Shown here: positions 16,315 to 25,001 of the stretch, in pieces
How the letters are laid out: each line of letters starts with the position of its first letter
Numbering within the stretch: the stretch's first letter is position 1
DNA from: Croceibacterium_A sp044506565
GTDB lineage: Bacteria; Pseudomonadota; Alphaproteobacteria; Sphingomonadales; Sphingomonadaceae
Direction: 5' to 3'
Assembly: GCA_044506565.1 (NCBI GenBank)
Contig: JBIQKN010000005.1
Coordinates: 1-64,000 of the forward strand
DNA: 64,000 nucleotides
Made by a program: the position numbers and the translations under genes
Notes under the pieces: generated by a model
Database searches by the model: none
What the model was told of the DNA's origin: nothing
What the model saw: only the letters and a program-made list of their open reading frames with translations

Positions 16315-17433
16315 ATGATCAACAAGGTTCTGGTGGTCGGCGGCGGGGTCGGCGGGATGAGCGCGGCCCTCGCACTGGCGCGGCTCGGTGTGGAGGTCGA
16401 GCTGGCCGACGCCGATCCTCAGTGGCGGGCCTACGGTGCCGGCATCAGTGTGACCGGCCTGTCGTTGCGCGCGTTCGACGATCTAGGGATCCTCGAGGAG
16501 GTTCGGCAAAAGGGCTTCGTCGGTGCCGGAATTCGCCTGCGGGGCGCGGATGGCAGCGTGATCATGGAAAGCCCGGTGCCACCCGCCGAGGCGCCGCCGA
16601 TCGCTCGCAGCGGCGGGATCATGCGGCCGGTGCTGCACGAGATCATGTCGCGCCGGGTGCGTGAGGCCGGCGTGCGCGTGACGCTGGGCGCCGAGGTCAC
16701 GCAGATGACGCAGGACGGTTCGGGTGTCGAAGTCGTGCTGCCGGGCGGCCGCGAGGAGCGTTTCGACCTGGTTATCGCCGCGGACGGCATCTTTTCCAGG
16801 ACGCGCCCGATGCTGTTCCCGGATGCGCCCCAGCCCAAGTTCACCGGACAGGGCTGCTGGCGTATTGTGGCCAACCGGCCTGCAGAGGTGGATCGGGCTG
16901 AAATGTGGCTCGGCGGCCCGGTCAAGCTCGGGTTCAATCCGGTGTCCGCGGACCGAATGTACGCTTTCATCCTGGAGCACGTGCCCGACAATCCCTGGTT
17001 CGCCCCGGAAGAGCAGCTGGCGCACGTGGCCGAACTGCTCGCGCCCTATGGCGGTTACGTTCAGGCGGTCCGGGAAAACCTCGGCGAGGACTCGCTCGTC
17101 AATTACCGGCCGCTGGAGTGGGTCCTGCTGCCCGCGCCCTGGCACAAGGGGCGGGTCGTTCTCATCGGCGATGCCGTTCACGCCACGACACCGCACATGG
17201 CGTCGGGTGCCGGGATGGCGGTCGAGGACGGCCTCGTCCTGGCCGAGGAGCTGTCCCGGCACGACAGCCCCGACGAGGCGCTGGCTGCGTTCAGCGTGCG
17301 GCGCTTCGAGCGCGCTCGCATGGTGGTCGAGAATTCGGTGCGCATCGGCGATATCGAGATGGCGGGGGGAGACCAGCGGGACGCCAACGCGATGCTCGGC
17401 GGCACGATGCACAAGTTGCAGCAACCCTACTGA
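16315..17433 (+). CDS. FAD-dependent aromatic monooxygenase
   Basis: A 372-aa class A flavoprotein hydroxylase. The Rossmann motif GGGVGGMSAALALARLG lies at residues 9-25. The second FAD motif, GDAVHATTPHMASGAGMAVE, is near residue 284 and includes the DG/GD dinucleotide signature. It resembles salicylate and hydroxybenzoate hydroxylases. It probably hydroxylates the aromatic acid before ring cleavage by the upstream dioxygenase. It is spaced 24 bp from the dioxygenase and 14 bp from the next gene, so it belongs to the same operon. Substrate specificity cannot be read from the sequence. Confidence 0.9.
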   Translation: MINKVLVVGGGVGGMSAALALARLGVEVELADADPQWRAYGAGISVTGLSLRAFDDLGILEEVRQKGFVGAGIRLRGADGSVIMESPVPPAEAPPIARSGGIMRPVLHEIMSRRVREAGVRVTLGAEVTQMTQDGSGVEVVLPGGREERFDLVIAADGIFSRTRPMLFPDAPQPKFTGQGCWRIVANRPAEVDRAEMWLGGPVKLGFNPVSADRMYAFILEHVPDNPWFAPEEQLAHVAELLAPYGGYVQAVRENLGEDSLVNYRPLEWVLLPAPWHKGRVVLIGDAVHATTPHMASGAGMAVEDGLVLAEELSRHDSPDEALAAFSVRRFERARMVVENSVRIGDIEMAGGDQRDANAMLGGTMHKLQQPY

Positions 17434-17447
17434 GGCACGGAAGCACG

Positions 17448-18562
17448 ATGACATACGGACTGGCAACGCTGGTGATCGACGGCCGCCCGCAGGCAGCGCT
17501 GGTGCGTGACGAACGCTACGTGCCACTCAGCCGGTGGGGTGAGCAACGTGACCTGCCGGCCTTGCTGGCAGACTGGAGCGACGTCGTCGGCACGCTCGAG
17601 GATTGGGCGCGCGACGAACAAGCTTTTGCCTCCGCCGGCGACCTCTCGCAGGCGGAAATCAGGATGCCCTATCGCCCGGGACAGGTGTTCTGCACCGGCG
17701 CGAACTACAAGAAGCATGTCGNNNNNNNNNNNNNNNNNNNNNNNNNNNNNNNNNNNNNNNNNNNNNNNNNNNNNNNNNNNNNNNNNNNNNNNNNNNNNNN
17801 NNNNNNNNNNNNNNNNNNNNNCCCTATCGCCCGGGACAGGTGTTCTGCACCGGCGCGAACTACAAGAAGCATGTCGTCGGGCTGATCATGGGCGATCCCT
17901 CGATGCGCACCGCGGAGCACGAGGCGCTGAGCGACGACGAGCGCCGCGCGCGGATCGAGAAGATGATGGACGAGCGCGCCAAGGCGGAGCCCTACTGCTT
18001 CATCAAGCTGCCCTCGTGCGCCGTCGGCCCGCGCGACGAGGTCGTGCTGCCGCGCAACGTGGTGAAGCCCGACTGGGAACTCGAGCTCGGCGTGGTGATC
18101 GGCAAGCGTGCGCGGCACGTCTCCGCCGAGCAGGCCATGGACCACGTCGCCGGCTATGCCGTGGTCAACGACGTGACCGCGCGCGAGCACATCTTCCGCC
18201 GCGACGCGGGAGCGCTCGGCGCCGACTGGCTGTCGGGCAAGTGCTTCCCGACCTTCCTGCCGTTCGGGCCGCTGATCGTGCCGCGGCAATGCGTGCCGGA
18301 TCCCTACGACCTGAACATCAGGCTCTCGGTCAACGGCAAGGTCTATCAGGACGAGTCGACGCGCGACATGATGATCGGGATCGAGCGGCAGATCGCCTTC
18401 CTCTCCGATCGCGTCGAGCTGATGCCCGGAGACGTGATCTGCACCGGTTCACCTTACGGTAATGGCTCCGCCTTCGGCGTGTTCCTGCAGCCGGGCGACG
18501 TCATGGAAGGGACGATCAGCGGGCTCGGCACCCAGCGCAATTCCTGCGTGGCGGAAGCCTGA
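17448..18562 (+). CDS. Fumarylacetoacetate hydrolase family protein (short type)
   Basis: Removing the false gap (see 17667-17876) gives 960 bp, an intact 319-aa frame. The catalytic FAH fold contains the metal ligands of WELELGVVIG (two Glu) and GYAVVNDVTARE (Asp), and the late motif MPGDVICTGSPYG. The family hydrolyses or isomerises the dienoic keto acids formed after meta- or gentisate-type ring cleavage. It is the last gene of the receptor-dioxygenase-hydroxylase operon and converges on tetR, 9 bp away. A second, longer FAH protein is at 20290. Confidence 0.9.
17667..17876. other. False scaffold gap with 55-bp duplicated flanks
   Basis: 100 N at 17722-17821 lie between two identical 55-bp copies (17667-17721, 17822-17876). 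Collapsing them restores the FAH-family frame. The overlap length is the same as at 7.4 kb, pointing to one assembly procedure. Confidence 0.93.
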
Positions 18563-18571
18563 CGAAGCGGC

Positions 18572-19213
18572 TCAGGTATCGCCCTGCTTGCGCAACCCGT
18601 TGAGCAGCAGGTCGACCACGAAGTCTTCGTACTCGGCAGCGACCTGCTTCATGTCGGTGCCCTGCGGCGCCAGCTGGCGGACGACCGGTTCGGCCGAGGC
18701 AAAGAAGTCGAACAGGCCAAGCAAGGCCAGGTGAAGGAACGCCGGGTTGACGTGGCGCAGGCGGCTCTTGCCCTCGGCCGCCATGAGGTTGTCGAGATCG
18801 CGCACCGCGCCCCGGTTCAGCTCGCCGAGATGTTCGCCGATCGCCGCGGTCTTGGCGCCGGCGAGCTCGTCGACCATCAACCGGTGGATATGCTTGGTCG
18901 AGCTGGTGAAATGCGCGGTGCGGCGAATGATCTGCTCGATCGCCACGAGCGGCTCGGCCGGATCGACCTCGGCCTGCCGCGAGTCCGCGAGCATGCTCTC
19001 GGCGACGGCCATGAGCAGGTTGCTGCGGTCGCCGAAATAGTACCGCACCAGCGCCGGATCGACCCCGGCCTCGCGCGCAATCAGCGAGATCGTGACGCGC
19101 GCCGGGGGCAGGTCCTTGATCAGCCGCTTGGTCGTTTCGAGCAGGGCGTCGCGTCCGACGCTGTGATCGGCTGGCCGCCCCTTCCCCCGCTTGACGGTCT
19201 TCTCGTTCCTCAT
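18572..19213 (-). CDS. TetR family transcriptional regulator of the catabolic island
   Basis: A 213-aa regulator. The HTH (VTISLIAREAGVDPALVRYYFG) is typical TetR. The C-terminal helical domain ends near AEYEDFVVDLLLNGLRKQ and should bind an effector. The ATG at 19213 follows from homology; upstream in-frame codons cross the operator. It is divergent from the MBL-fold hydrolase gene, with an 18-bp palindrome 28 bp before its own start. The same palindrome precedes the TonB receptor and, in weaker form, the Tat amidohydrolase, so this protein is the likely common repressor, released by a pathway compound. Confidence 0.9.
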   Translation of the reverse strand: MRNEKTVKRGKGRPADHSVGRDALLETTKRLIKDLPPARVTISLIAREAGVDPALVRYYFGDRSNLLMAVAESMLADSRQAEVDPAEPLVAIEQIIRRTAHFTSSTKHIHRLMVDELAGAKTAAIGEHLGELNRGAVRDLDNLMAAEGKSRLRHVNPAFLHLALLGLFDFFASAEPVVRQLAPQGTDMKQVAAEYEDFVVDLLLNGLRKQGDT

Positions 19214-19240
19214 CACCCAAACGCCTGCCCGCATTCCGAA

Positions 19241-19258
19241 ATTCCCGCAAATAGGAAT
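19241..19258. promoter_or_regulatory. Putative TetR operator 2, divergent region
   Basis: ATTCCCGCAAATAGGAAT lies between tetR and the MBL hydrolase gene and is the reference copy of the shared palindrome. One site here could control both divergent directions, including tetR itself. Confidence 0.7.
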
Positions 19259-19310
19259 TGCACCGCGGCAGGGACGCGGTAAGCATTGAGCCGGAGAGGA
19301 CAAATTCACG

Positions 19311-20300
19311 ATGGCAAACTGGGCGTTCACGCAGGGCGTGCACGATATCGGCAACGGGCTTTACGGCTACGTGCAGCCCGACGGGACCTGGGGCTGGTCG
19401 AACGCCGGACTGATCGCCAGCGACGGCGAGACGCTGCTGGTCGACACCTTGATGAGCGTGCCGCTGACGCGCGAGATGCTCGATCAGTTCAAGGCCGGGG
19501 TCCCGGCTGCTGCGCGCATCGACCGGCTGGTCAACACCCATGCCAACCCCGATCACTTCTTCGGCAACGGGCTGGTGGCCGACGCGGAGATCATCGGCAC
19601 CAACGAAGCGAAGGCCGAGATGGCCGAGTTCGACCCGGTCCGGCTCGCCAAGCTTAAGGACATCTACCCGCAGATGGGCGATTCGGGCGCCTTCCTGTAC
19701 GAGACGATGGGGCGCAAGTTCGACTTCTCGGGCGTCGACGAGGTCACCCTGCCGAACCGCACCTTCGACGGCCGGCTCGATCTCACGGTGGGCTCGAAAC
19801 GGGTCGAACTGGTCGACCTCGGCCCGGCGCACACCAACTCGGATACCATCGTCTGGGTGCCCGACGACCGGGTGGTGTTCACCGGCGACCTGCTGTTCAA
19901 CGAAGGCCACCCGATCATGTGGGCCGGGCCGGTCGAGAACTGGATCGCCGCCTGCCAGTACATCATCGATCTCGATCCCGAAGTGGTGGTGCCGGGCCAC
20001 GGGCCGATCACCGATGTGGCCGCGGTCGCAAACATGAAGACCTACTTCGAGTACGTCCGCGACGAGGCGCGCAAGCGGTTCGAGGCCGGGCTCGATTTCA
20101 ACGCGGCGGCGCGCGAGATCAACATGCAGGAGTATCGCGGGTGGACTGATCCCGAGCGGATCGTGGCCAACGTGTTCTCGCTCTACAAGCAGTGGGGCAC
20201 GGCGTTCTCGCCCGAGGAGCAGCGCGACCTGTTCGGCGCGATGGGCCGCTACCACAAGGAAATGGCCGCCCACGACGAGGCCTGCGACCATGCCCATTGA
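19311..20300 (+). CDS. MBL-fold metallo-hydrolase
   Basis: A 329-aa metallo-beta-lactamase-fold enzyme. Visible ligands are the NTHANPDHFFGN motif, His in GPAHTNSD, Asp in FTGDLLFN and His in PGHGP. The second His of the classical HxHxDH is Asn, a substitution seen in a recognised subfamily, so the metal site is modified rather than destroyed. A C-terminal helical domain of about 90 residues follows. It starts the second operon behind operator 2, with GGAGAGGA as ribosome binding site. A role as lactone or ester hydrolase for a pathway intermediate is plausible but unproven. Confidence 0.83.
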   Translation: MANWAFTQGVHDIGNGLYGYVQPDGTWGWSNAGLIASDGETLLVDTLMSVPLTREMLDQFKAGVPAAARIDRLVNTHANPDHFFGNGLVADAEIIGTNEAKAEMAEFDPVRLAKLKDIYPQMGDSGAFLYETMGRKFDFSGVDEVTLPNRTFDGRLDLTVGSKRVELVDLGPAHTNSDTIVWVPDDRVVFTGDLLFNEGHPIMWAGPVENWIAACQYIIDLDPEVVVPGHGPITDVAAVANMKTYFEYVRDEARKRFEAGLDFNAAAREINMQEYRGWTDPERIVANVFSLYKQWGTAFSPEEQRDLFGAMGRYHKEMAAHDEACDHAH

Positions 20301-21582
20301 GCTGAACGCGACTCACGATCCGGCGCGCCGCAGCTGGATCGAGAGCGCCAACGCGCCCGACACGGAGTTTCCGATCCAGAACCTGCCATTCGGCGTGTTC
20401 GATGCGGGCGAGGGCCCGCGCGGCGGCGTCGCGCTCGGTGACCGGATCGTAGATCTCGCCAGGCTGAGTGAGGCGGGCGTTCTCGGTGCCGCTGCGGCGG
20501 AAGCCGCCCGCTCGGCCTCGGGTGATAGCCTCGCGCCGCTGCTGGCGTGCGACCGCGCAGCTGTGAGCGCCTTGCGTGCTGAACTGTCGGACCTGTTTCG
20601 GAATGGCGGGACGGGTGACCCGGCGCGGCTGGAGGCGATGCTGGTGCCGATGAGCGAGGCCGACCTGCTGATGCCGCTCAAGCCGAGTGCGTTCACTGAC
20701 TTCTGCACCTCGTACGATCACATCCGCCGCATGGGCGGCGCGAAGCCGAAGCTGGCCGCGCTCTCGCTGCCGGTGGCCTACAACGGCCGCGCGAGTTCGG
20801 TCCGCGCGAGCGGAACCCCGGTGGTGCGTCCTTGCGGGCAATACGAAGCACCCCCGGGCAGCAACGACGTGCGCTTCGGGCCCGAGCCGTTCCTCGACTT
20901 CGAGCTCGAGTTCGGCGCCTGGCTGCGCGGCGGCAACGAGCTCGGCCGGCCGATCTCGGTCGCGGAGGCCGAGGAGCTGCTGTTCGGCTGCTGCCTGGTC
21001 AACGACTGGTCGGCGCGCGGCATCCAGTTCTTCGAGTCCATCCTCGGGCCGCACCTCGGCAAGAGCTTCCTGACCACGATCAGCCCGTGGATCGTGACCA
21101 TGGAGGCGCTCGCCCCGTTCCGCGTCGCGGCGCGCGGGCGGGATGCGGACGAACCCGACGTCCCCGCATACCTGCTCGACAGTGCGGACCGCGCCGCCGG
21201 CGGGATAAACGTCGAGCTGACCGCCGACCTCGCCAACCAGGCCGGTGCCTCCAGGCGGATCGTCCGCAGCAACCTCGCGGAGCTCTACTGGACCCTCGCC
21301 CAGATGGTCGCGCACCAGGCGTCGAACGGTTCGCCGCTCGAGGCCGGGGACCTGATCGCCACCGGCACGGTATCCGGAGCCGCCGAGGAAGCGCGCGCCT
21401 GCCTCGCCGAGATCGTCTTCCGCGGCGGCGAGGAAATCGAATTGCCCGACGGCTCGAAGCGCAAGCAGCTCGAGGACGGGGACACCCTCACGATCCGCGG
21501 CCGCGCGGTTGCCGAAGGCTACGTGCCGATCGGCTTCGGCGCATGCAGCGGCACGATCCATCCTGCGCCGGAGTTCGCATGA
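20290..21582 (+). CDS. Fumarylacetoacetase-like hydrolase (long type)
   Basis: A 430-aa protein with an N-terminal SH3-like region and a C-terminal FAH catalytic domain. Metal-site motifs are FLDFELEFGAWL (Glu pair) and CLVNDWSARGIQ (Asp). GPHLGKSFLTTISPW is characteristic of true fumarylacetoacetases (EC 3.7.1.2). It overlaps the MBL gene by 11 bp and the next gene by ATGA, so it is tightly coupled. Together with the GST at 26216 it could perform an isomerise-then-hydrolyse sequence like the end of homogentisate degradation. No homogentisate dioxygenase is present in the window. Confidence 0.88.
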   Translation: MPIELNATHDPARRSWIESANAPDTEFPIQNLPFGVFDAGEGPRGGVALGDRIVDLARLSEAGVLGAAAAEAARSASGDSLAPLLACDRAAVSALRAELSDLFRNGGTGDPARLEAMLVPMSEADLLMPLKPSAFTDFCTSYDHIRRMGGAKPKLAALSLPVAYNGRASSVRASGTPVVRPCGQYEAPPGSNDVRFGPEPFLDFELEFGAWLRGGNELGRPISVAEAEELLFGCCLVNDWSARGIQFFESILGPHLGKSFLTTISPWIVTMEALAPFRVAARGRDADEPDVPAYLLDSADRAAGGINVELTADLANQAGASRRIVRSNLAELYWTLAQMVAHQASNGSPLEAGDLIATGTVSGAAEEARACLAEIVFRGGEEIELPDGSKRKQLEDGDTLTIRGRAVAEGYVPIGFGACSGTIHPAPEFA

Positions 21583-22625
21583 CCATCACGACCTGTGGAG
21601 ATCGCCCGCCCATTAAGGTGTCGGCGCGCGGCAAGCATCTCGTCGTCGACATCCACTGCCACCTCGGCATCCCGGCCGCCGACGCGATCGTCCAGGCGCG
21701 GCATCCGGGGCCGCCGCCGGGCATCAACGACTTCACCAGCCCGAAGACGACCGAGGTCAACCGCGCACAGTTCGCCGCGATCGGCCGCACGCTCAACACG
21801 ATCGACCAGCGCATCGCCGACATGGACCGCCTCGGCATCGACGTGCAGGCGATCAGCCCGAGCCCGGGCCAGTACTTCTACTACGCCGACGACGATGTCG
21901 CCCGCGAGGCCGCCCGCGCCGTCAACGACGGCATGGCCGCCGCCGCCGTGCAGCATCCCGACCGGCTGGTGGCGATGGGCACGGTGCCGCTGCAGAACGT
22001 CGAGATGGCGGTCGAGGAAATGCGCCGCTGCGTGCGCGAGCTCGACTTGCGCGGCATCGAGATCAGCTCGAACGTCAACGGCGAGGACTTCCACGCCGAG
22101 AAGTTCCGCCCGTTCTTCGCCGCGGCCGAAGAGCTCGGCATCCTGCTGTTCATCCACCCGCTCGGCTTCACCCACGCCAACCGGATGAGCGAGTATTACT
22201 TCAACAACATCATCGGCAATCCGCTCGAATCGACGCTGGCCGTCGGCCACCTGATCTTCGGCGGCGTGCTCGACCGCTATCCCGGGCTGCGCATCTGCGT
22301 CGCCCATGGCGGCGGCTACCTGCCGGGGTACTGGGGTCGGATGGACCACGCCTGGCGGGCGCGGGCGGACTGCAGCGAGCATTGCCGGCACGAGCCCTCG
22401 AGCTACTTGCGTAAGCTGTGGCTCGACACGCTGGTGTTCGACCAGGACCAGCTCGACAGCCTGGTGCGGACGCACGGCGCCGACAAGCTGTGCCTCGGCA
22501 CCGACTACCCGTTCGACATGTCGGAGCCCGACCCGGTCGGCTTCCACAGCCGGCTGAGCGACGAGGACCGCGAGAAGATTCTCGGGCTGAACGCGGCCGA
22601 GCTGCTCGGGCTCGAGCTGGGCTGA
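21579..22625 (+). CDS. ACMSD-like amidohydrolase-fold decarboxylase
   Basis: A 348-aa TIM-barrel protein of the amidohydrolase-2 family. Zinc ligands are the HxH of VDIHCHLG, then His in FIHPLGF, His in VAHGGGYLPGYWGRMD, and Asp in GTDYPFDM. Relatives decarboxylate aromatic or muconate acids (ACMSD, gamma-resorcylate and 5-carboxyvanillate decarboxylases). In this operon it could remove a carboxyl group before hydroxylation or after ring cleavage. It starts inside the stop of the fumarylacetoacetase gene. The following gene is cut by the N gap. Confidence 0.87.
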   Translation: MTITTCGDRPPIKVSARGKHLVVDIHCHLGIPAADAIVQARHPGPPPGINDFTSPKTTEVNRAQFAAIGRTLNTIDQRIADMDRLGIDVQAISPSPGQYFYYADDDVAREAARAVNDGMAAAAVQHPDRLVAMGTVPLQNVEMAVEEMRRCVRELDLRGIEISSNVNGEDFHAEKFRPFFAAAEELGILLFIHPLGFTHANRMSEYYFNNIIGNPLESTLAVGHLIFGGVLDRYPGLRICVAHGGGYLPGYWGRMDHAWRARADCSEHCRHEPSSYLRKLWLDTLVFDQDQLDSLVRTHGADKLCLGTDYPFDMSEPDPVGFHSRLSDEDREKILGLNAAELLGLELG

Positions 22626-22631
22626 GCAGGA

Positions 22632-22731
22632 NNNNNNNNNNNNNNNNNNNNNNNNNNNNNNNNNNNNNNNNNNNNNNNNNNNNNNNNNNNNNNNNNNNNN
22701 NNNNNNNNNNNNNNNNNNNNNNNNNNNNNNN
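22632..22731. other. Scaffold gap, 100 N, between decarboxylase and MFS genes
   Basis: No flank overlap. The missing part includes at least the first third of the following MFS gene (about 100 codons) and possibly more. Confidence 0.9.
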
Positions 22732-23640
22732 TCGATGATCGCGGACCTCTATGCGCCCGATCGCCGCGCGCGCGCGGTGGGCATCTACCAGTCGAGCGTG
22801 TTCGTCGGCGTGGTGCTGGGCTCGATCGCAGCCGGGGTGCTCGCCGCCGCTTATGGCTGGCGGCACATGTTCCTGATCTGCGGCGCGGTCGGATTCATCC
22901 TCGTCGTGCTGATGCTGTTCACGATGCGCGAGCCGCAGCGCGGCCGGTTCGACAGCGACGATGCGTTCGACACGCCCGCCCCCAAGCTCCCGGCCGCGGT
23001 TGCCCGCCTCCTGCGCATCCCGGGCTTTCCCTTGCTCGCGCTTGGCACCGGCATCGGCGCGATGACGGGCGGCGTGCTGCCGGTCTGGGCGCCGACCTTC
23101 CTCCTGCGCAGTCACGACGTCGCGCTCGCCAATGTCGGTGCGCTGATCGGTCCCACCGTCGGCCTCGGCGGCGTAACCGGCACGATCGCCGCAGGTATCT
23201 TCGCCAGCCGCCTCGCGCGCAGCGGAGGCAGCGAGCTCAAGGGCCTGCTCGTGCCGATCGTGGCCATGCCGCTGGCGGTGCCGTTCTTCCTGATCTTCTG
23301 TTTCTCGCCCTCGCTGGTGGTCACGATGGGTGCGGCGACGATCATGAACTTCCTGCTCGCGAGCGGCAGCAGTCCGTGTTTCGCCGCTGCGGTGGCGCTC
23401 TCGCCGGCCAACATGCGCGGGGTTGCGTCGACGATCCTGCTGGCCGCCATCGGCATTATCGGCGCTGCACTGGCCCCGCTCGCCGTCGGCGCCCTGAGCG
23501 ACGCGCTGATGCCAAGCCTCGGGCAGGAATCGCTGCGCTATGCGCTGTCGAGCCTGGTCTTCGTTCCGCTCGTCAGCGCGGCGGTGCTGTGGCTGTCGTA
23601 TCGTCAGGGCGCCGCCCGCGCAGCCGTCGCCACCGCCTGA
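22732..23640 (+). CDS. MFS transporter, 5' end lost in gap
   Basis: About 302 residues remain, beginning inside the fourth to fifth transmembrane helices (SMIADLYAPDRRARAVGIYQ, the conserved loop of MFS aromatic-acid and hexuronate carriers). About eight helices follow, to a stop at 23640. The N-terminal helices and the A-motif between helices 2 and 3 are in the missing sequence. It probably belongs to the operon beginning at 19311. An aromatic-acid:H+ symport role is inferred from context. Confidence 0.85.
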   Translation, partial: SMIADLYAPDRRARAVGIYQSSVFVGVVLGSIAAGVLAAAYGWRHMFLICGAVGFILVVLMLFTMREPQRGRFDSDDAFDTPAPKLPAAVARLLRIPGFPLLALGTGIGAMTGGVLPVWAPTFLLRSHDVALANVGALIGPTVGLGGVTGTIAAGIFASRLARSGGSELKGLLVPIVAMPLAVPFFLIFCFSPSLVVTMGAATIMNFLLASGSSPCFAAAVALSPANMRGVASTILLAAIGIIGAALAPLAVGALSDALMPSLGQESLRYALSSLVFVPLVSAAVLWLSYRQGAARAAVATA

Positions 23641-23651
23641 CAACTTCCGCC

Positions 23652-24935
23652 GTGACAGCGATAACAATCGACAGGCGGCGTGCGCCCATTCCGGGCTTTA
23701 TGCTGCTTTACGCGACGTCGTTCGTCATGGCTGCGGGCAACCTGGCGATGATGTCGCTATTCCCTGCGATTGCCCGGTCCAGCGGCATCCCCGATGTGGC
23801 GATGGTTGCGGTGCAGTCGGTCTCCGCGGGGTTGAGCATCCTGTGCATGCCGCGCTGGGCGGCGCGGTCGGACCGCGTCGGACGCAAGCCGGTGATCCTG
23901 ATCGGGATTACCGGCTTCACCGTGGCCAGCGCGCTCACGGCTGGCGGGATCTACGCCGCGGTCAACGGGCTGGTCACGGTGGCCGTGGGCATCGCCGCGA
24001 TCGCGAGCGCGCGAGCGGTTTTCGGCAGCATAGGCCTGGCAGCCGCCCCCGCAATCCAGGCCCACGTCGCCGACGAGACGAGCGCCGAGCAACGGACGGG
24101 TGCGCTTGCATCGATGTATTCGGCGCAAGGGATCGGCTCGATCGTCGGCCCCGCGGTCGCCCCGCTGCTGATCCTCCCCTGGCTCGGCCTCGCCGGTCCG
24201 CAGGTCGTCTTCACGCTCATCGGATGCGGCGTCCTCGCCGTGGTGGCCTGGCGGCTGCCGCGTTCGGAGCCGCGGCGGGCGCGATCGAGCGCAGCGGCCG
24301 CGCCGCGCAATTGGGACATGCTCAGGCGACCGTCGGTGCTGCCGTTCGTGGCCTATCTCGCCGTGCTCAGCGGATGTCAGGCGGCGAGCCTGCAGATGCT
24401 CGGCTTCGTGGTCATCGACCGGCTTCGGCTGCCGCCGATCGAGGCGCAGCCGCTGGCCGGCGTCGCCATGATGCTGGGCGCGGCGGCGGCCGTGACCGTG
24501 CAGCTCGGCATCATGCGCCGCATCCGCGCGCGTCCTCCGCTGCTGATGCTGGCCGGGAGTACGCTGATCGTGCTCGGGAGCGGCCTGATGGCCATCGCCC
24601 AGACCTACCTGTGGATCGTCGTGGCCTACGTCCTCGCCAGCGCCGGCGGCGCCTTCGGGATGCCGGCGGCGGCCTCCGGCGCCTCGCTGGCAAATTCCCA
24701 GGACATGCAGGGCGCGGTGGCGGGTCTCACCAGCGCCGCGATGGGGTCGGGCCTGCTGCTTGCTCCGGTGATCGCGATGTTCATCTACGGCTACAGTGCG
24801 CCCGGTGCCTTCGTCACGATCGCTGCAGGGGTGGCCAGCGCTTCGGTGCTGCTGCTTCCGCGGATGAGTCGGTGCCTTCGCCACACGCCGCCCTTGCGCG
24901 GCGCTGCGCCGCTAGCTGATACGCTGGGCGAGTGA
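23652..24935 (+). CDS. MFS transporter
   Basis: A 427-aa twelve-helix transporter with the A-motif-like loop ARSDRVGRKPVIL between helices 2 and 3 and a long Arg-rich central loop near residue 205. The GTG at 23652, 12 bp after the preceding stop, is preferred over the ATG at 23700 because it keeps hydrophilic residues before the first helix. The ribosome binding site is weak for both. It differs clearly from the carriers before and after it. Export of a toxic intermediate or import of a related acid are both possible. Confidence 0.86.
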   Translation: MTAITIDRRRAPIPGFMLLYATSFVMAAGNLAMMSLFPAIARSSGIPDVAMVAVQSVSAGLSILCMPRWAARSDRVGRKPVILIGITGFTVASALTAGGIYAAVNGLVTVAVGIAAIASARAVFGSIGLAAAPAIQAHVADETSAEQRTGALASMYSAQGIGSIVGPAVAPLLILPWLGLAGPQVVFTLIGCGVLAVVAWRLPRSEPRRARSSAAAAPRNWDMLRRPSVLPFVAYLAVLSGCQAASLQMLGFVVIDRLRLPPIEAQPLAGVAMMLGAAAAVTVQLGIMRRIRARPPLLMLAGSTLIVLGSGLMAIAQTYLWIVVAYVLASAGGAFGMPAAASGASLANSQDMQGAVAGLTSAAMGSGLLLAPVIAMFIYGYSAPGAFVTIAAGVASASVLLLPRMSRCLRHTPPLRGAAPLADTLGE

Positions 24936-25001
24936 TCGGGTATAGCGGGAGGAGCCAATGCACCTGCAGGATCCAGCCATCTCCGACCGGCCGCAGCGCC
25001 G

